Below are positions 44,526 to 56,266 of a DNA stretch of 64,000 nucleotides, piece by piece (the stretch's first letter is position 1; every line of letters starts with the position of its first letter). The stretch is from Ridgeia piscesae. Lineage: Eukaryota; Annelida; Polychaeta; Sabellida; Siboglinidae. Under the pieces are notes generated by a model. That model did not search any database. It was not told the origin of the DNA and worked only from the letters and a program-made list of their open reading frames with translations. The DNA lies in assembly GCA_025642075.2 (NCBI GenBank), contig JAODUO010001337.1:5001-69000 (forward strand), in the 5' to 3' direction. Made by a program: the position numbers and the translations under genes.

Positions 44526-45985
44526 ACTTCGCACTTCCCCAGCTTTACGGAGACGATCGGCCAGGGATAGTTTCGACCCTGGCTTGCGATGATGAGGCGA
44601 GCTAGCTGCCAGCACACAGACTGGCTGATTTCATTATTTCATATCGAGCAGTTAAATCATCTGGGAAAAGACAAACTCGACGTGAGAACTCCGACACTCA
44701 CTGCTTACGTGTTACGTGTGGTGGCGTTGAACGCGGCACCCCATGATTCATTGCGAAGTAACTCAACCGGTACCGTGTTAAAAAACGGAATGTACAGAGA
44801 TCCATGAAAATAAACAACATCGTGAAATGGAGGGACAGATAGAAAAGCAACCATTATAATAATAAACGACGAAGTTTGCTGATGCGCCGAACTTCAACAA
44901 TCCATCATTTTTCGATTACTTTATTTGACCTTCGATGCATGGTTACTGCAGCAGGACTCCACGACACAACTCGCTTTTACGGGGATATTCTAGGCTTTCA
45001 AATGGTGTAACAATGGAGATACATGGGACAATTTATCATCCTAATATAAACCACATTTGCCGACTTACCGCCAGCCTAAAAAGAAAGAGCACTTTGTGAA
45101 CAAAAACAACCAATTTGATCTACATTTATTTAACTCCGCCAGTCGTATAATCGTATATAGCTACGATCCTTTAGGATCAACCCAGGCACACCCATCAATC
45201 TTATCAGAGTAAAGAGAACCAGCCCCTGGATAGACCATCCACTGGACAGCGTTGTCGATTTGATGGTGATCCACAGGTCAAGTAATTGTTGCCAAGTGGT
45301 TTCTTATAAAACAGTTAGGAAGCAAAGAAATAGAAGACATGCCACGCTGAAGACATGCCACGCAATGACAGATCGGACAACTCGAGACGTACTTGTGACA
45401 TTCAATGGCGACATAATTGGCGTATCAGAAAGGCACTGCCTTAGTGACCTAGATGTTGTATTCCAACAAAATGGATTGACAGTAATATTATTAAGTCTGG
45501 AGGAGATGACGGTATCAATAGACATGGCAGTACATTATAGTCCTCTCGTAACTGATGACAATGATGACCGTTCAGTCGTCATCAATGGTCAGTTGACCGT
45601 TCAGTCGTCGTCAATGGTCAGTTGACAACACTTTGCAAAGTGACAGCAGGAGAGACGCGGGGCTGTCCGTCTTCACCCGACCTCTTCCGTTTGTTCGTCG
45701 TAGCTAACCTGAAGACGTCTCAAGGTGTTAACATTAGATACCAAGCTGAGGTGTGACAACAGATACGCAGATAATACTTTGTTTTGCTAGATGCCGATTT
45801 GTGTTTCTAATGTTTTAGTATCTATGTGATGATGATGTCCGTCCATCAGTCCCGACGATGACCATGATGTCATGAAATTCCGTCTCGGTAAGTCCGGAGA
45901 TACCTAGTCAAGCCAATGCGAGTGTTGATGTTCCGATCGCAGTATGTGTACGGAAACGCAGGCGTGAGGACAGGGGTACAATATG
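44526..45985. other. Intergenic DNA; one uncertain open frame
   Basis: An open frame at 45260-45625 encodes a peptide with VLVTFNGDIIGVSE and MTVSIDMAVHYSP, vaguely like a beta-rich extracellular domain. It has no Met context or splice support and ends in a 29-bp tandem duplication (GTTCAGTCGTCATCAATGG). I do not call it a gene. Confidence 0.4.
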
Positions 45986-45989
45986 AGCT

Positions 45990-46440
45990 GGCCCTTGCCT
46001 TTATTTATTCATGGTTCTGAATGGCCTGACTGATTCGACTGTCCTCAAGCACCACGTGGAGCGGTCAAATGCGACGAATTCCCAGTTTGTTGGTTCAACA
46101 GAGTACCCCCTTAGGCAGGTTTTCAAGTTCTTGTATCCTTAATTATATCAACTCTGGGAGCATCTGCAGTCCTCCGTAGAAGATCTTCAGCAGACAGTTA
46201 TCCGACATGCATGCGGACAACATGGCCGGCCTACGTCAACTGTGCGCCGTAGAGCATGGTGTGAATGTTGGCTATGTCAGCCCTGGCAAGAACTGCTGTG
46301 TCCGACATCTTGTTCTGCCACTCCATCAGCCGTAGTTTCCTGAAGCAACCCACGTGACATTGATTCAGCTGCCTGGCATGCCGACTATACATGAAACAAG
46401 ACTGACGGAAGGTGGTAGCTGAGTAGACCTTAAGCTGTGG
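45990..46440 (-). pseudogene. LINE C-terminal remnant, minus strand
   Basis: In reverse complement the frame gives RQSCFMYSRHARQLNQCH, CFRKLRLMEWQNKMSDTAVL, then ADIANIHTMLYGAQL, a stop, AGHVVRMH and SAEDLLRR. This is the familiar LNxFHxxCLRxxxxxxWQDxxxDTEVL ... QLRWAGHVVRM region at the end of RTE/Nimb-type and related LINE polymerases. Stops and shifts show decay. No polymerase core is visible next to it. Confidence 0.75.
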
Positions 46441-46444
46441 CTGT

Positions 46445-47460
46445 TACGCCCCTATGCGAAAGAATACGTGGCTCTTTCGAGTCGTTGTGGCCGGATCGTA
46501 AATGAAAATGGCAAAATAGCATAAACACGACGTGGCGACAGACCAGACTTGCGTGCTCTGTAGTGGTCGTCGGAGTAACCGACCAACCTGCCCGCGGACT
46601 GCATGCGTCGGCGAGAGGATCGACGTCAAGTCAAGTCGCCCGTGGAACGAGACCTAAGTCCGCCATAGACGTTAATTGGCAGACGAACTTTCAGTATCCG
46701 CCGCCAGCGAGCCGGCCGTACAATTAAATTAAGTGTATGCAATTAACGCACTCGCCGTTAGCCAAATTAGGATGATCAAAATTCATGCGCATATTCGGTG
46801 ACACTAGCGACGTTTTACATTTCACGATGGTTAACTATTAATTCAAACCGAATGTGTTCGCGGTGTGATGATGTGTTGACGGGGTTTTAGCAAATGATCC
46901 TGACGTAGGCACGGCACCAACACAGTGATGTTGATGTCGAAAGACCGTAGACGATGTTTGTGAATGAAGTAATTACCTAATTAACTCGCCTTTGCACGAG
47001 ATGCCGTCCCGTCGTCAGACTCGAGATGATATGCATGGAGCAATTTGGTCGTCGATTTCCAAGTATCAAGTATCGTATTAATATTCATGCACCAGCGCGT
47101 TCTTTTCATCTGCTACGTAAGTAATTAATCTTCATAATTAAAGATCAACTCATATAAGCATTGCACGTCTTTTTACCCCTTTTCAGCACATTATTGCTAA
47201 TGAAATTATCTATGACATTGCGTAAAGGTTATTGCTATTAAAATAAATAGGATTTTTAATAAATCCCTCCTATTTATAGCCAATTATCCAAATGTGACAA
47301 ATGTAAGTGCAGCATTGTTTACTGTGTTATATAACACACATCACCCAGCATTTAGTCAACCCAGGACACTGATTGTCGAATTAGGAGCTGTTCTAGTGGT
47401 TCCTGGTTTGCCTTTACCATAGCTTCGTCTTAATTTATGAGGGAAGTCTTAAGCATCGAA
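46445..47460. other. Intergenic DNA, nothing assigned
   Basis: No exon, repeat end or RNA gene was recognised on either strand. Confidence 0.4.
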
Positions 47461-47468
47461 TGTGCCAT

Positions 47469-47786
<318 letters not shown>

Positions 47787-47789
47787 ATG

Positions 47790-49085
47790 GCGAAACACTT
47801 CTGCCAGCTAGGTCGTCTAAGCTCTAACAAAGTTATTACTAATCAGGCAGATTTAAGAACATTTATTGGTACTGACTATTAACGAATAGCCTTATTATAT
47901 ATACAGAGAATCGAAACTGACATCAATATAACACCATGAAGCTCGGCACACTTGTAGGGTAGGTGGCAGTACATGTCTTAAAGGTGGAGCCACTGCAAAA
48001 GCATCAACCTCGTTAGCCATTGAAATAGCGACTATGCACATTATGATATTTTACACAGGGAATGTTTCAATTATGTTCTAAATTGTTCAAAGCCGAATCA
48101 GTCACTAATGCCCTTCGGTGCTTAAGTTCGCCAAGCACGCACCATAGCTCTATACTTATTACATTAACAATAAATAAAATTATTCTAAAATGTAGTTCAC
48201 GCACACTAATTCTTCAATTACTGAAATGCAATGTTTTCTCTATCGACTTGCTCCTTTCCTGTACAGAAATAAAACGAAAACACACTTTAAAGCGTGATAG
48301 TGCGCAGTAAAATGCGAAACACTGTAACACCGCTAATGGCGCCACCTTGCGGCTACTTCATAAAAACAATTGTTTGTACTTTAGCCGTAAGATGGCATTA
48401 CGTCTGGAATCTGCAACCTTTATACTGTTTGAGTTTATTCTTAAAGTTGCTGTGTTGTCACAATCACGTAAACCTTTCTAACAACGTAGACATACGGTCG
48501 AAAGATGCTTTGTTCGTAATCATATAAATGTATGTGACCACGAAGGATAGTCCAGCAGCCAAAGGGCTTTTTTGACATAACCCATTTTTGCTTATATCGT
48601 TTTTCCGTTGCTGATTACTCATCTCTAGCATGTATATAATGATATCCAGGAGCGTGTGGACTTCTCACCTTTGGGCATTTAGAAAAAATGAGGAAATCAC
48701 AGATGGCCGCAAAAATTAACTTTCTTTTCATATCTTTACAACCAGACAAGATAGAAACATAAGTAAAATGCTGTTTTGTATGGTTTCAAACATGAAGAAT
48801 TCGATTCCACTATCACTGATGTGAAATAACACAAAGAAAGCAAAGTGGTGATCAGATATAGGATCAAAATGGCTGCCGTGATGCAAAAATGATTATATTT
48901 CATGTTTGGAAACAGAAAACATGAAACATAAATACAATACAATAACCTTTAATAGTCCCCCAATATGTCCCATTGTGTAATCGTATGTGGAGAATGACAT
49001 AGGATCATAATGCTGTGACATTCTTGTCTTTCTTACCTTCAGTCCTCTTCTTCTTCATCGTATAAAAGATATTGGCCGCTCTTGC
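47790..49085. other. Intergenic DNA, nothing assigned
   Basis: Open frames at 48062-48310 and 48294-48527 lack recognisable features. No element ends were seen. Confidence 0.4.
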
Positions 49086-49101
49086 TCTTGTGCAAAATAG
49101 C

Positions 49102-49402
49102 ATGTCGTGTTGTGTCGTGTCGTGTCGTGTCGTGTCGTGTCGTGTCGTGTCGTGTCGTGTCGTGTCGTGTCGTGTCGTGTCGTGTCGTGTCGTGTCGTGT
49201 CGTGTCGTGTCGTGTCGTGCTCGTGCTCGTGTCGTGCCGTGCCGTGTCGTGTCGTGTCGTGCCGTGCCGTGCCGTGCCGTGCCGTGCGTGTCGTGTCCGT
49301 GTCGTGTCGTGCCTGCCTGTCATGCCATGTCGTGTCTGCCATCCATCACATCCATCCATCACATCACATCACATCCATACACATCACATCACATCACATC
49401 AC
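49102..49402. repeat. (GTCGT)n pentamer array passing into (GCCGT)n and (ATCAC)n
   Basis: GTCGT pentamers run to about 49220. Mixed GTGCTC, GCCGT and GTCGT units follow to about 49306, then CCATC/ATCAC units to about 49402. Variant pentamers are clustered, as expected of local spreading of single-base variants. Confidence 0.95.
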
Positions 49403-49494
49403 CATAATAATAATAATAATCAATCAATAATCATATACTTATCATATAATATACACATTAATTATTCATGTCATTATTATTCATTCATCATAGA

Positions 49495-49616
49495 TCATGT
49501 CATGTCATGTCATGTCATGTCATGTCATGTCATGTCATGTCATGTCATGTCATGTCATGTCATGTCATGTCATGTCATGTCATGTCATGTCATGTCATGT
49601 CATGTCATGTCATGTC
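49495..49616. repeat. (CATGT)n pentamer array
   Basis: About 24 almost perfect CATGT pentamers. Confidence 0.97.
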
Positions 49617-49647
49617 ACACAGCATCGAACTACCAAAACACACACAC

Positions 49648-49649
<2 letters not shown>

Positions 49650-49690
<41 letters not shown>

Positions 49691-49789
49691 TATATATACA
49701 TACATTTATACATACATTCATAAATTCATACATACTTACATAGGCCTACATACATATATACACATACATACATACATACATACATACAT

Positions 49790-49844
<55 letters not shown>

Positions 49845-49941
49845 TACATACATACATACATACATACATACATACACACAACATACACACACACATACAT
49901 ACAACAACAACATACATACATACATACATACATACATACAT

Positions 49942-49976
<35 letters not shown>

Positions 49977-50000
49977 TACATACATACATACATACATAAA
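49650..50000. repeat. (TA)n, (CATA)n and (CA)n compound array
   Basis: TA dinucleotides to about 49698, then alternating blocks of TACA tetramers and CA dinucleotides with a short ACAACA interruption near 49900. Reading frames here are shadows. Confidence 0.95.
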
Positions 50001-50516
50001 GACAAGGGGCAGCTACGAAAAAGTGTCACCAGCACGCATGCACATAAAAGCTGTCGTTTTAAGTAAATAACCAACAGCAAGCAAAATAGAGGGCGGATGT
50101 GTCAAGTTGAGAATCCATATTTACAGAGCCACTTGGGGACGAAATTGTTCCAACAACTCCTACCCACCCCACCCTTACCACCTCTTCAGGTGTCAGTCCT
50201 AAACCGCGAGACATGAGACGACTCGAGAAGACGAGAAGAACAATTTTGGGGGTGCCGCGGTGCGATACATCAAGAAAGGCTGAGTGATGTCGAAGCTCGG
50301 GTGGTTCTCAGCCCCCTAAATGAAATTAGTTCCCGCGTCACTGTTCACCATTTTGAATATCTTTCTTGCGTCACAGAACGGAAACACGTCAAAACGTCAC
50401 GCGGTCCGGTAAACGTTTGTATTGGAATTCTTGCCCTGTTCTTTGATGTACTCGCGAAACAACGAGAAACAGAGAACCGAGTAGACACTTGGCACTGAGC
50501 GTGCGGACGTATTCGA

Positions 50517-50637
50517 ATGATACACCAGGCTTCGGAGAAAACGAAAACGATGTATATATGTTGTCTGTTGGTCGTTGTCTTCGTGACCACGGCCGAGGTC
50601 CACTCTAGCCCTCCGATGAGACATACCCGAGGCCTAG
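50517..50637 (+). CDS. ShKT/EGF gene exon 1: signal peptide
   Basis: The frame offers two Met codons, at 50517 and 50550. The second gives a classical signal peptide (MYICCLLVVVFVTTAEVHSS) and is preferred; the first adds 11 polar residues (MIHQASEKTKT). A stop lies upstream in frame. Coding ends in phase 1 at CTAG/GTAATT. The next exon, at 51497, opens in the matching phase. The protein is expected to enter the secretory pathway. The gene spans at least 11.5 kb and probably continues past the window. Confidence 0.75.
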
Positions 50638-50894
50638 GTAATTAAAGAAGTATGTGTAATGTTTTGCAGGGCATTGCTATTGAAATATAACTGTTAGTAT
50701 CCGATATATTGTAGTAACTGGCATATTTCGTATTGACGTCCCCTTGTGTAGGGTATTTGTTTTACATGTTGCCTGTTTTGTTCCAGTCCGGTTATAACTA
50801 AACCTGCTGTTTTGAATACTTGCAGTAGTATCGCATACACATTACGTTTTAGTTCCCACAGATGTTTAAATGTTTAGCATCTCACTATACGTCT

Positions 50895-51240
50895 GTTACT
50901 GTTGCTGATTACGTCAGCACCAACCATCAGTACATCAGTAAATACCTTTGGCTTTGCAAAACTCGTCTCTTAAGCTCAGCCAATGAAATCGTTCACGAAG
51001 AGTGTGGTCAGCCCCTGTCATGTGATACAGTTTTGGGTGATTTCAGGCACACGCTGCTCGTGCATGCAGTGTTTGGTATCTATAGAAGCAAATATTCGAA
51101 TACACAAAACGTTCAGCTGTCCCTATTGCAATTGGGCGGACGGGTAATTCCCTATATTGCTTATCCGTCTTCAAATAGGGGCGGGTATTTGCTCTGTTCT
51201 CATGTGTGAAGCAGTCACGATTGGTGTAGTCAGTAAACTA
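50895..51240. repeat. Dispersed repeat, copy 2, in intron 1
   Basis: This is related to 44205-44525. It lies wholly in the 859-bp first intron of the ShKT/EGF gene and explains the 115-codon open frame there. Confidence 0.6.
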
Positions 51241-51496
51241 GTTCGATTCGGCTAGTGAGTCTCGTAGGTGTCTGCCAAAGTTAGTTTGCATGGGAAACAG
51301 CCATGATTTGCGAGGATGTCTCCACCTGTCCATGGCGGTAGGCAGGCGACCAATGACACATTGCCATTCATCCACCATAGACTCGTTTATCTGCGCGTGT
51401 ACATTCGATATGTTATGTGGCCAACACATTTAAATAAGATCTACTTTTAAATGTAAGAATTGCTTGAATAATTGTGATATATCGTTCTCTGCGTAG

Positions 51497-51607
51497 GCAA
51501 ATGTAAGGATAAGAGTGACCGTTGTGAACCGACCGTCTGGCCGGATTCACTTTGCCAGGTCAGGCGGGATGTAAAACAATCCTGCCCGCTCATGTGCGGG
51601 GTTTGTG
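51497..51607 (+). CDS. ShKT/EGF gene exon 2: ShKT module 1
   Basis: This 111-bp phase 1-1 exon lies between a GCGTAG acceptor and a TGTG/GTAAGT donor. The module reads CKDKSDRCEPTVWPDSLC ... SCPLMCGVC, with six cysteines spaced as in ShKT domains and the closing CxxxC-x2-C cluster. ShKT folds occur in secreted proteins of many kinds (matrix, protease-associated, CAP proteins) as well as in cnidarian toxins. In this alternating EGF architecture a structural or binding role is more likely than a toxin. Confidence 0.85.
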
Positions 51608-52254
51608 GTAAGTATTATTATATTATAACAACTCCATAAGAATATATATCTTAGCAAGATTTACAATGATTCATTTGATTAGATGACAGGAAACTAATTG
51701 CATGTGTCGCATATTTAAGGCAACTTCTTAATTTATTGTATTCAAAATACAATTCAGTTTAAAAAGTTAGCGTTGTTGTATAAGGCATATGTTCCGTCCG
51801 TAAAAATGGCATTAGTCTGGAATATGACTCTGAAAACGCCGCTTGTCAATTATTGTGGTAAAGGGTTACTGGTTTGCTAATTAATGGATGGGTTTCTGTC
51901 GGCTACACTGATGATACTTAGCAACCACAACATACGACTCCCGTTCACCGGTCGCAAGTAGAACATTGCCTGGCCTAAACCTTCAAATTCGAAACAGCAA
52001 TTTAGAGTTTAAGTAGCCTCTGTTGTCACATACGGTTTGCTGACAGTTATTAAGTTGTCGGTGGCTCGTTCCGGTTCGCTCTTGAACACACTTCGTCAAG
52101 ACAAAAGCAAGTGCAACTCATTCCGATAAATTCGTGCTCATAATATACTGCCCTTAATGACACGCAAGTAATCGAACAGTGATCGCTTTAAAAGCCATCT
52201 TCGCTGCGCGTTGGTTCGACGGATCTTCAAATATTCGCTTGGTTTATGTTTCAG

Positions 52255-52341
52255 TCCCAGAGTGTGTTAATTCTGGAGTGTTGAACCGGGCGACTAATAA
52301 ATGCCACTGTACGAAGGGGTGGACAGGCGCTGACTGCAGTC
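52255..52341 (+). CDS. ShKT/EGF gene exon 3: EGF-like module 1
   Basis: This 87-bp phase 1-1 exon lies between TGTTTCAG and GTACGT. It reads VPECVNSGVLN ... KCHCTKGWTGADCS. It has four cysteines, that is, the second half of an EGF fold with the hallmark CxC-x3-GWxGxxC, and lacks the first disulfide pair that module 2 partly keeps. Acceptor, length and wording match exon 7 closely. Confidence 0.82.
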
Positions 52342-52700
52342 GTACGTAACTACGTTCCTTCTTTGTCGGCGAATTTTAACTTAAAGGGCAAAAAAGGCAA
52401 CAGTTTGATGTTATGCACATAAAAGAGTTTACACAAGCTAACCATTTGCATCTACAATCAAAATTTTCACATTAGTGGTTTCCTCAGAAAGTGGTGTTAA
52501 AGTGGGAAAATTAAGCTAAATTACAGACACCATGAACGGGCCCATCTTGGTCCATGCAACCAATCAAAACCCAGCTTCTATCTGCTCTTTGGAAAAGTAT
52601 TAGGTCATAAAGTCGTCTGCTGGTTCAGCTGTCATAACAGAGAGCCAAGCGGTTCGCTAAAAGTGCCCTACGTCGGTTTACAACGAAATCGCGACAACAA

Positions 52701-52856
52701 TATGCCACACTGTTCCTCATACGCTTGTATACCAACAGTACAATGAAAGACAGCATCAGTAAGCTGTCTTGGTTACCCTTTGAATCGACCAGAACAGTGG
52801 TTCGTTGGGACGAATACACAGTGCGGATGCCAGACGACCGGGTTGGATTGATCTAA
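52701..52856 (+). pseudogene. Possible THAP-domain start inside transposon 2
   Basis: ATG opens MPHCSSYACIPTVQ, giving a C-x4-C pair near the start as in THAP proteins. After a frameshift it reads SISKLSWLPFESTRTVVRWD, with an LPF block and a Trp at roughly the right spacing. The remainder of the domain is not seen. This fits decayed THAP transposase sequence in a Kolobok-type element. Confidence 0.35.
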
Positions 52857-53019
52857 CCATGAAAACAACCACCACCAGCCGCCAAGCTTCTCCTCACCTA
52901 TCTTACATACATACACTACGTTATAAAATAAAATCACTTGCATTCCTCTAACGAAGAAAATTCACAAAACAAACGCGCAGATCTCGACGACAACTTCGTC
53001 GGCCGCTCCGCGGTACCGT

Positions 53020-54405
53020 AAAATCGCTATAGAAGTTAGCTTTACACAAAATGCCGTTATATATACACAAAATAGTTTAATTATTTATAAATAATATAAT
53101 AATAATTAATTATTATCATCACTATGATATGCAGGAAATAATCAGTTTTATTATAATATAATACTTTTTAGTTATAAATCCATAAGTGGTTGTGGCGCTT
53201 CACAATATGCTGCTATTAAAAAATACATTAAGAAAAAAACACCCACATATAATATTTTAAAATATGTAATGAAAATACGTATGTCTATATAATTAACTAA
53301 AGTGACCTATCAGTATTAAAAAGAACCCATACAAATTCCATAACAATTAGTGATAAATTAATGTAAAGGTAATAAATATTTAAAATGGTAAAACAGTTAC
53401 GACGAAACAATAATTTTCATTCAGCACATACACACACATTATACATAAGAATATATTATTGCAGCTATTTTGTTCTACTTATGAATGATATTTCCACCAC
53501 CAGATATGAATGAATAATTAGTTTTGGATAAGACACTCTATTAATTATCGGGACAACAAATCACCGAAATTTAAACAAAATATGAATATATGGGAAATAT
53601 ATGGTGTTACAAAAAGAAGGTTTTGGAGCATTTAAAAATAATAATATTAATATGTCATTGTTTTAGTTATTATTGTTAAAAACATTGCTTATGTAATATA
53701 AGATTGCATGCTCGCAGTACACGCGGGATGGTTATAGAAATATTGTTAAAATAAACAATGTGACATCATTGAACAACACGTAATGTTATGACTAATAGGC
53801 AATTTTAGATAATTATGCAGACACATGTATTTTTAATATTAATTTTTAAATATTCCTGTGGGTAGCATTCTTCTTATTACATATATTATTATAACAGTAT
53901 GTTGTGAAGCGCCACGAACAATTATGGATTTTGGGCTATATAAAATAAACTATTATAATTATATTATAATAAAACTTAACATTTTCTGAAGATCGTAGTA
54001 ATAATAATAATTAATTAATACTATATTACTTGATTAATTAAACTATTTCGCTTGCGAATGCAGTAAGTAAAGTTTATAAATATTCGCTCGCACCACCGCG
54101 CCGCCTAACGGGATTTTGTTCTAAATTGTTTTTCTGCTGACATTAACAGATATGATTATTGTTGGAAATTGTGACTTTTTATCAACTCTATTAGGCCCAT
54201 ATCACCAAAGCGTTGCATTTGTTGCCCGTTAACATTTTCTGTAGACCACAGTGATGCTGCTAATTATTATTATATTATTTATAATTAATTAAACTAATTC
54301 GCGCGTGCGAATGAGGTAAGTAAGGTTTATAAATATTCGCGCGCACAAACGCTCAATCTAACGGTATTTTATGTAAAGCTAACTTATAATAGTGAGTTTA
54401 CGGTC
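53020..54405. repeat. Nested inverted repeats inside transposon 2
   Basis: AAGTTAGCTTTACACAAAAT near 53033 pairs with ATTTTATGTAAAGCTAACTT near 54368. AAATCCATAAGTGGTTGTGG ... GCGCTTCACAA near 53177 pairs with TTGTGAAGCGCCACGA ... TTATGGATTTT near 53906. The enclosed 53210-53900 is AT-rich with no gene. It may be a fold-back element that jumped into the transposon. Confidence 0.6.
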
Positions 54406-55269
54406 GATATTTGCGTGTTTCTTTTGTGACTTTTCTTCGTAAGAGGCATACAAGTGATTTTGTGTAGTGTAGTGCATGTATATGTATCTAAGAAATGTGA
54501 GAAGTTTGGCGGCTGTTGGTGGTCGTTTTCGTGGTTAGTTCAGAAAGTAACAGATAATAATACGCATGCACAGTTCACGCCGACCAAGACGACATTTTTT
54601 TCTAAAATGGCGTAGACTATAGACTTTCTATGGCTAGATTTCTAGATTTTGTCCTGGTAAACCGCTGACGTTAAAAATATGATTTTTGTCGGAAGTTGTT
54701 ACTTTTTATTAACTCTTAAGTCCATATGATCAAAACATTGACTTTTGTTTCCCTTTAATTAACGCTCGGCTCTAATTGCGCGAACCATTGATCAACAACA
54801 ACTGAAAATAATTACATCAAAATTAATCCCATTAGTTTAGGTAATACGCACGTATGCATGTGATATGCATTCGTGCTTATTTTGAGTAATCTTATGGTGA
54901 ACAATGTTACTGAGATGTAAATGTTAATAACCGAAACAGTTAAGAAATATAATATATTTCGTAGTCAAGTTTGGCTGTGTCGGTCATTCGTTTTATATTC
55001 AACTTGTTTTGTCCCAGTCAGATTGCATCTAGACTAAGTCATGCATTGCCTGAGATTCTGAACACCTGCATTGCATAGCATTATAATTTTCTGCTCCGAC
55101 TTATGTTTAGCCTCTATGGAACCTGACTAGATTTAGCAGATATGCCAGATTACTGTATCAGAATGAATTCAAGAGAATTATAACTTACGACAGGAAAACA
55201 TATTTGAAAAGCAGCTACTGTCAAATGTTTTGCATTCTTCTTTAAAACATACGCAGGACTAGTTGTTTG

Positions 55270-55270
<1 letters not shown>

Positions 55271-55327
<57 letters not shown>

Positions 55328-55551
55328 CATACATACATATATACATACATACATAATACATACATACTAATACTATACATACATACATACATACATACAT
55401 ACATACATACATACATACATACATACATACATACATACATACATACATACATACATACATACATACATACATACATACATACATACATACATACATACAT
55501 ACATACATACATACATACATACATACATACATACATACATACATACATACA

Positions 55552-55581
<30 letters not shown>
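55271..55581. repeat. (TA)n followed by (TACA)n microsatellite in intron 3
   Basis: A TA run to about 55324, a short mixed part, then about 50 TACA tetramers to 55581. Minus-strand Tyr-Val-Cys-Met frames are shadows. Confidence 0.97.
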
Positions 55582-55584
<3 letters not shown>

Positions 55585-56161
55585 TTCAGTATGCCATCAT
55601 GTCTCCCCTTCCAGTTCCATATGCCATGTACTCGAAGTCAATGATATTGGGGAAATAGCAACTATCCATATTGACAACGCGAAAGCTAACGGACTCATTG
55701 TTTTTTTACCAAAAAAACAATTCAAAAAAAATCCAGCAATCAGTATACAATATATCCTGTTTAGAGGACACCTGTTCATGGCGAAACCCTGTCTATCATT
55801 GATATATTTGACTGTCCTCAATAAAGAGTAAAACATAACACTGTAAACATATTAGATGTTGTAAATTGGTATTTACTGTCTGTTAAGTATTCGTTTCGTG
55901 TAATGTAACCAGATTTTTTCAAGAAACAAACAACTGGAGTCTTCAAGGGTTCGTCAGAAAACATATTGCGTTTTGTCATTGTCAACTACCAAAATCGAGA
56001 ATCTGACCAGGAGGTACTACTTTCTATAAATCCGTTTAGGCAAGTTTTGTTGTGTGACGTACTGCGCTGCGGTGTCACCAACAAAAACAATTATTATTAA
56101 CCTCATTCAAAGTAATAATTGTTTGTATAATTGTAATATAGCATTATGATACGTTTTGTAG
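55582..56161. other. Remainder of intron 3, no separate gene
   Basis: Intronic sequence running up to the acceptor of exon 4. The minus-strand open frame at 55597-55836 has no features. Confidence 0.45.
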
Positions 56162-56266
56162 GCGAATGCAAAGATTACTGTGGGAAATGTGGCACTATAT
56201 GGCCGAAGGTCTATTGTAAATCACCGTTGGTTCGAGCGAAGTGCCCTCATCTGTGCGGCCGCTGCG
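56162..56266 (+). CDS. ShKT/EGF gene exon 4: ShKT module 2
   Basis: This 105-bp phase 1-1 exon lies between TTTTGTAG and GTAAGT. The module reads ECKDYCGKCGTIWPKVYC ... KCPHLCGRC. The terminal CPHLCGRC cluster is canonical ShKT. The N-terminal half has an extra cysteine compared with module 1 (CKDYCGKC), for seven in all. The unpaired cysteine might allow dimerisation, which is inference only. Confidence 0.83.

Larger units (their letters stand above)
52381..54758. mobile_element. 2.4-kb TTAA-flanked transposon (Kolobok-like) in intron 3
   Basis: TTAA then AGGGCAAAAAAGGCAAC at the left, and ...TTTCCCT then TTAA at the right (TTAA at 52381-52384 and 54755-54758). The left end is nearly identical to that of transposon 1. 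A second, inner right-end copy ends near 54222 (GCATTTGTTGCCCG then TTAA), so the right terminus has been duplicated with about 540 bp of sequence. A THAP-like start lies inside at about 52701. The middle is AT-rich and carries nested inverted repeats. Confidence 0.78.

Noticed and set aside
45260..45625. 121-codon frame with VLVTFNGDIIGVSE
   Set aside because: No start context, splice sites or domain match, and the end is a tandem duplication; kept only as a note in the intergenic entry.
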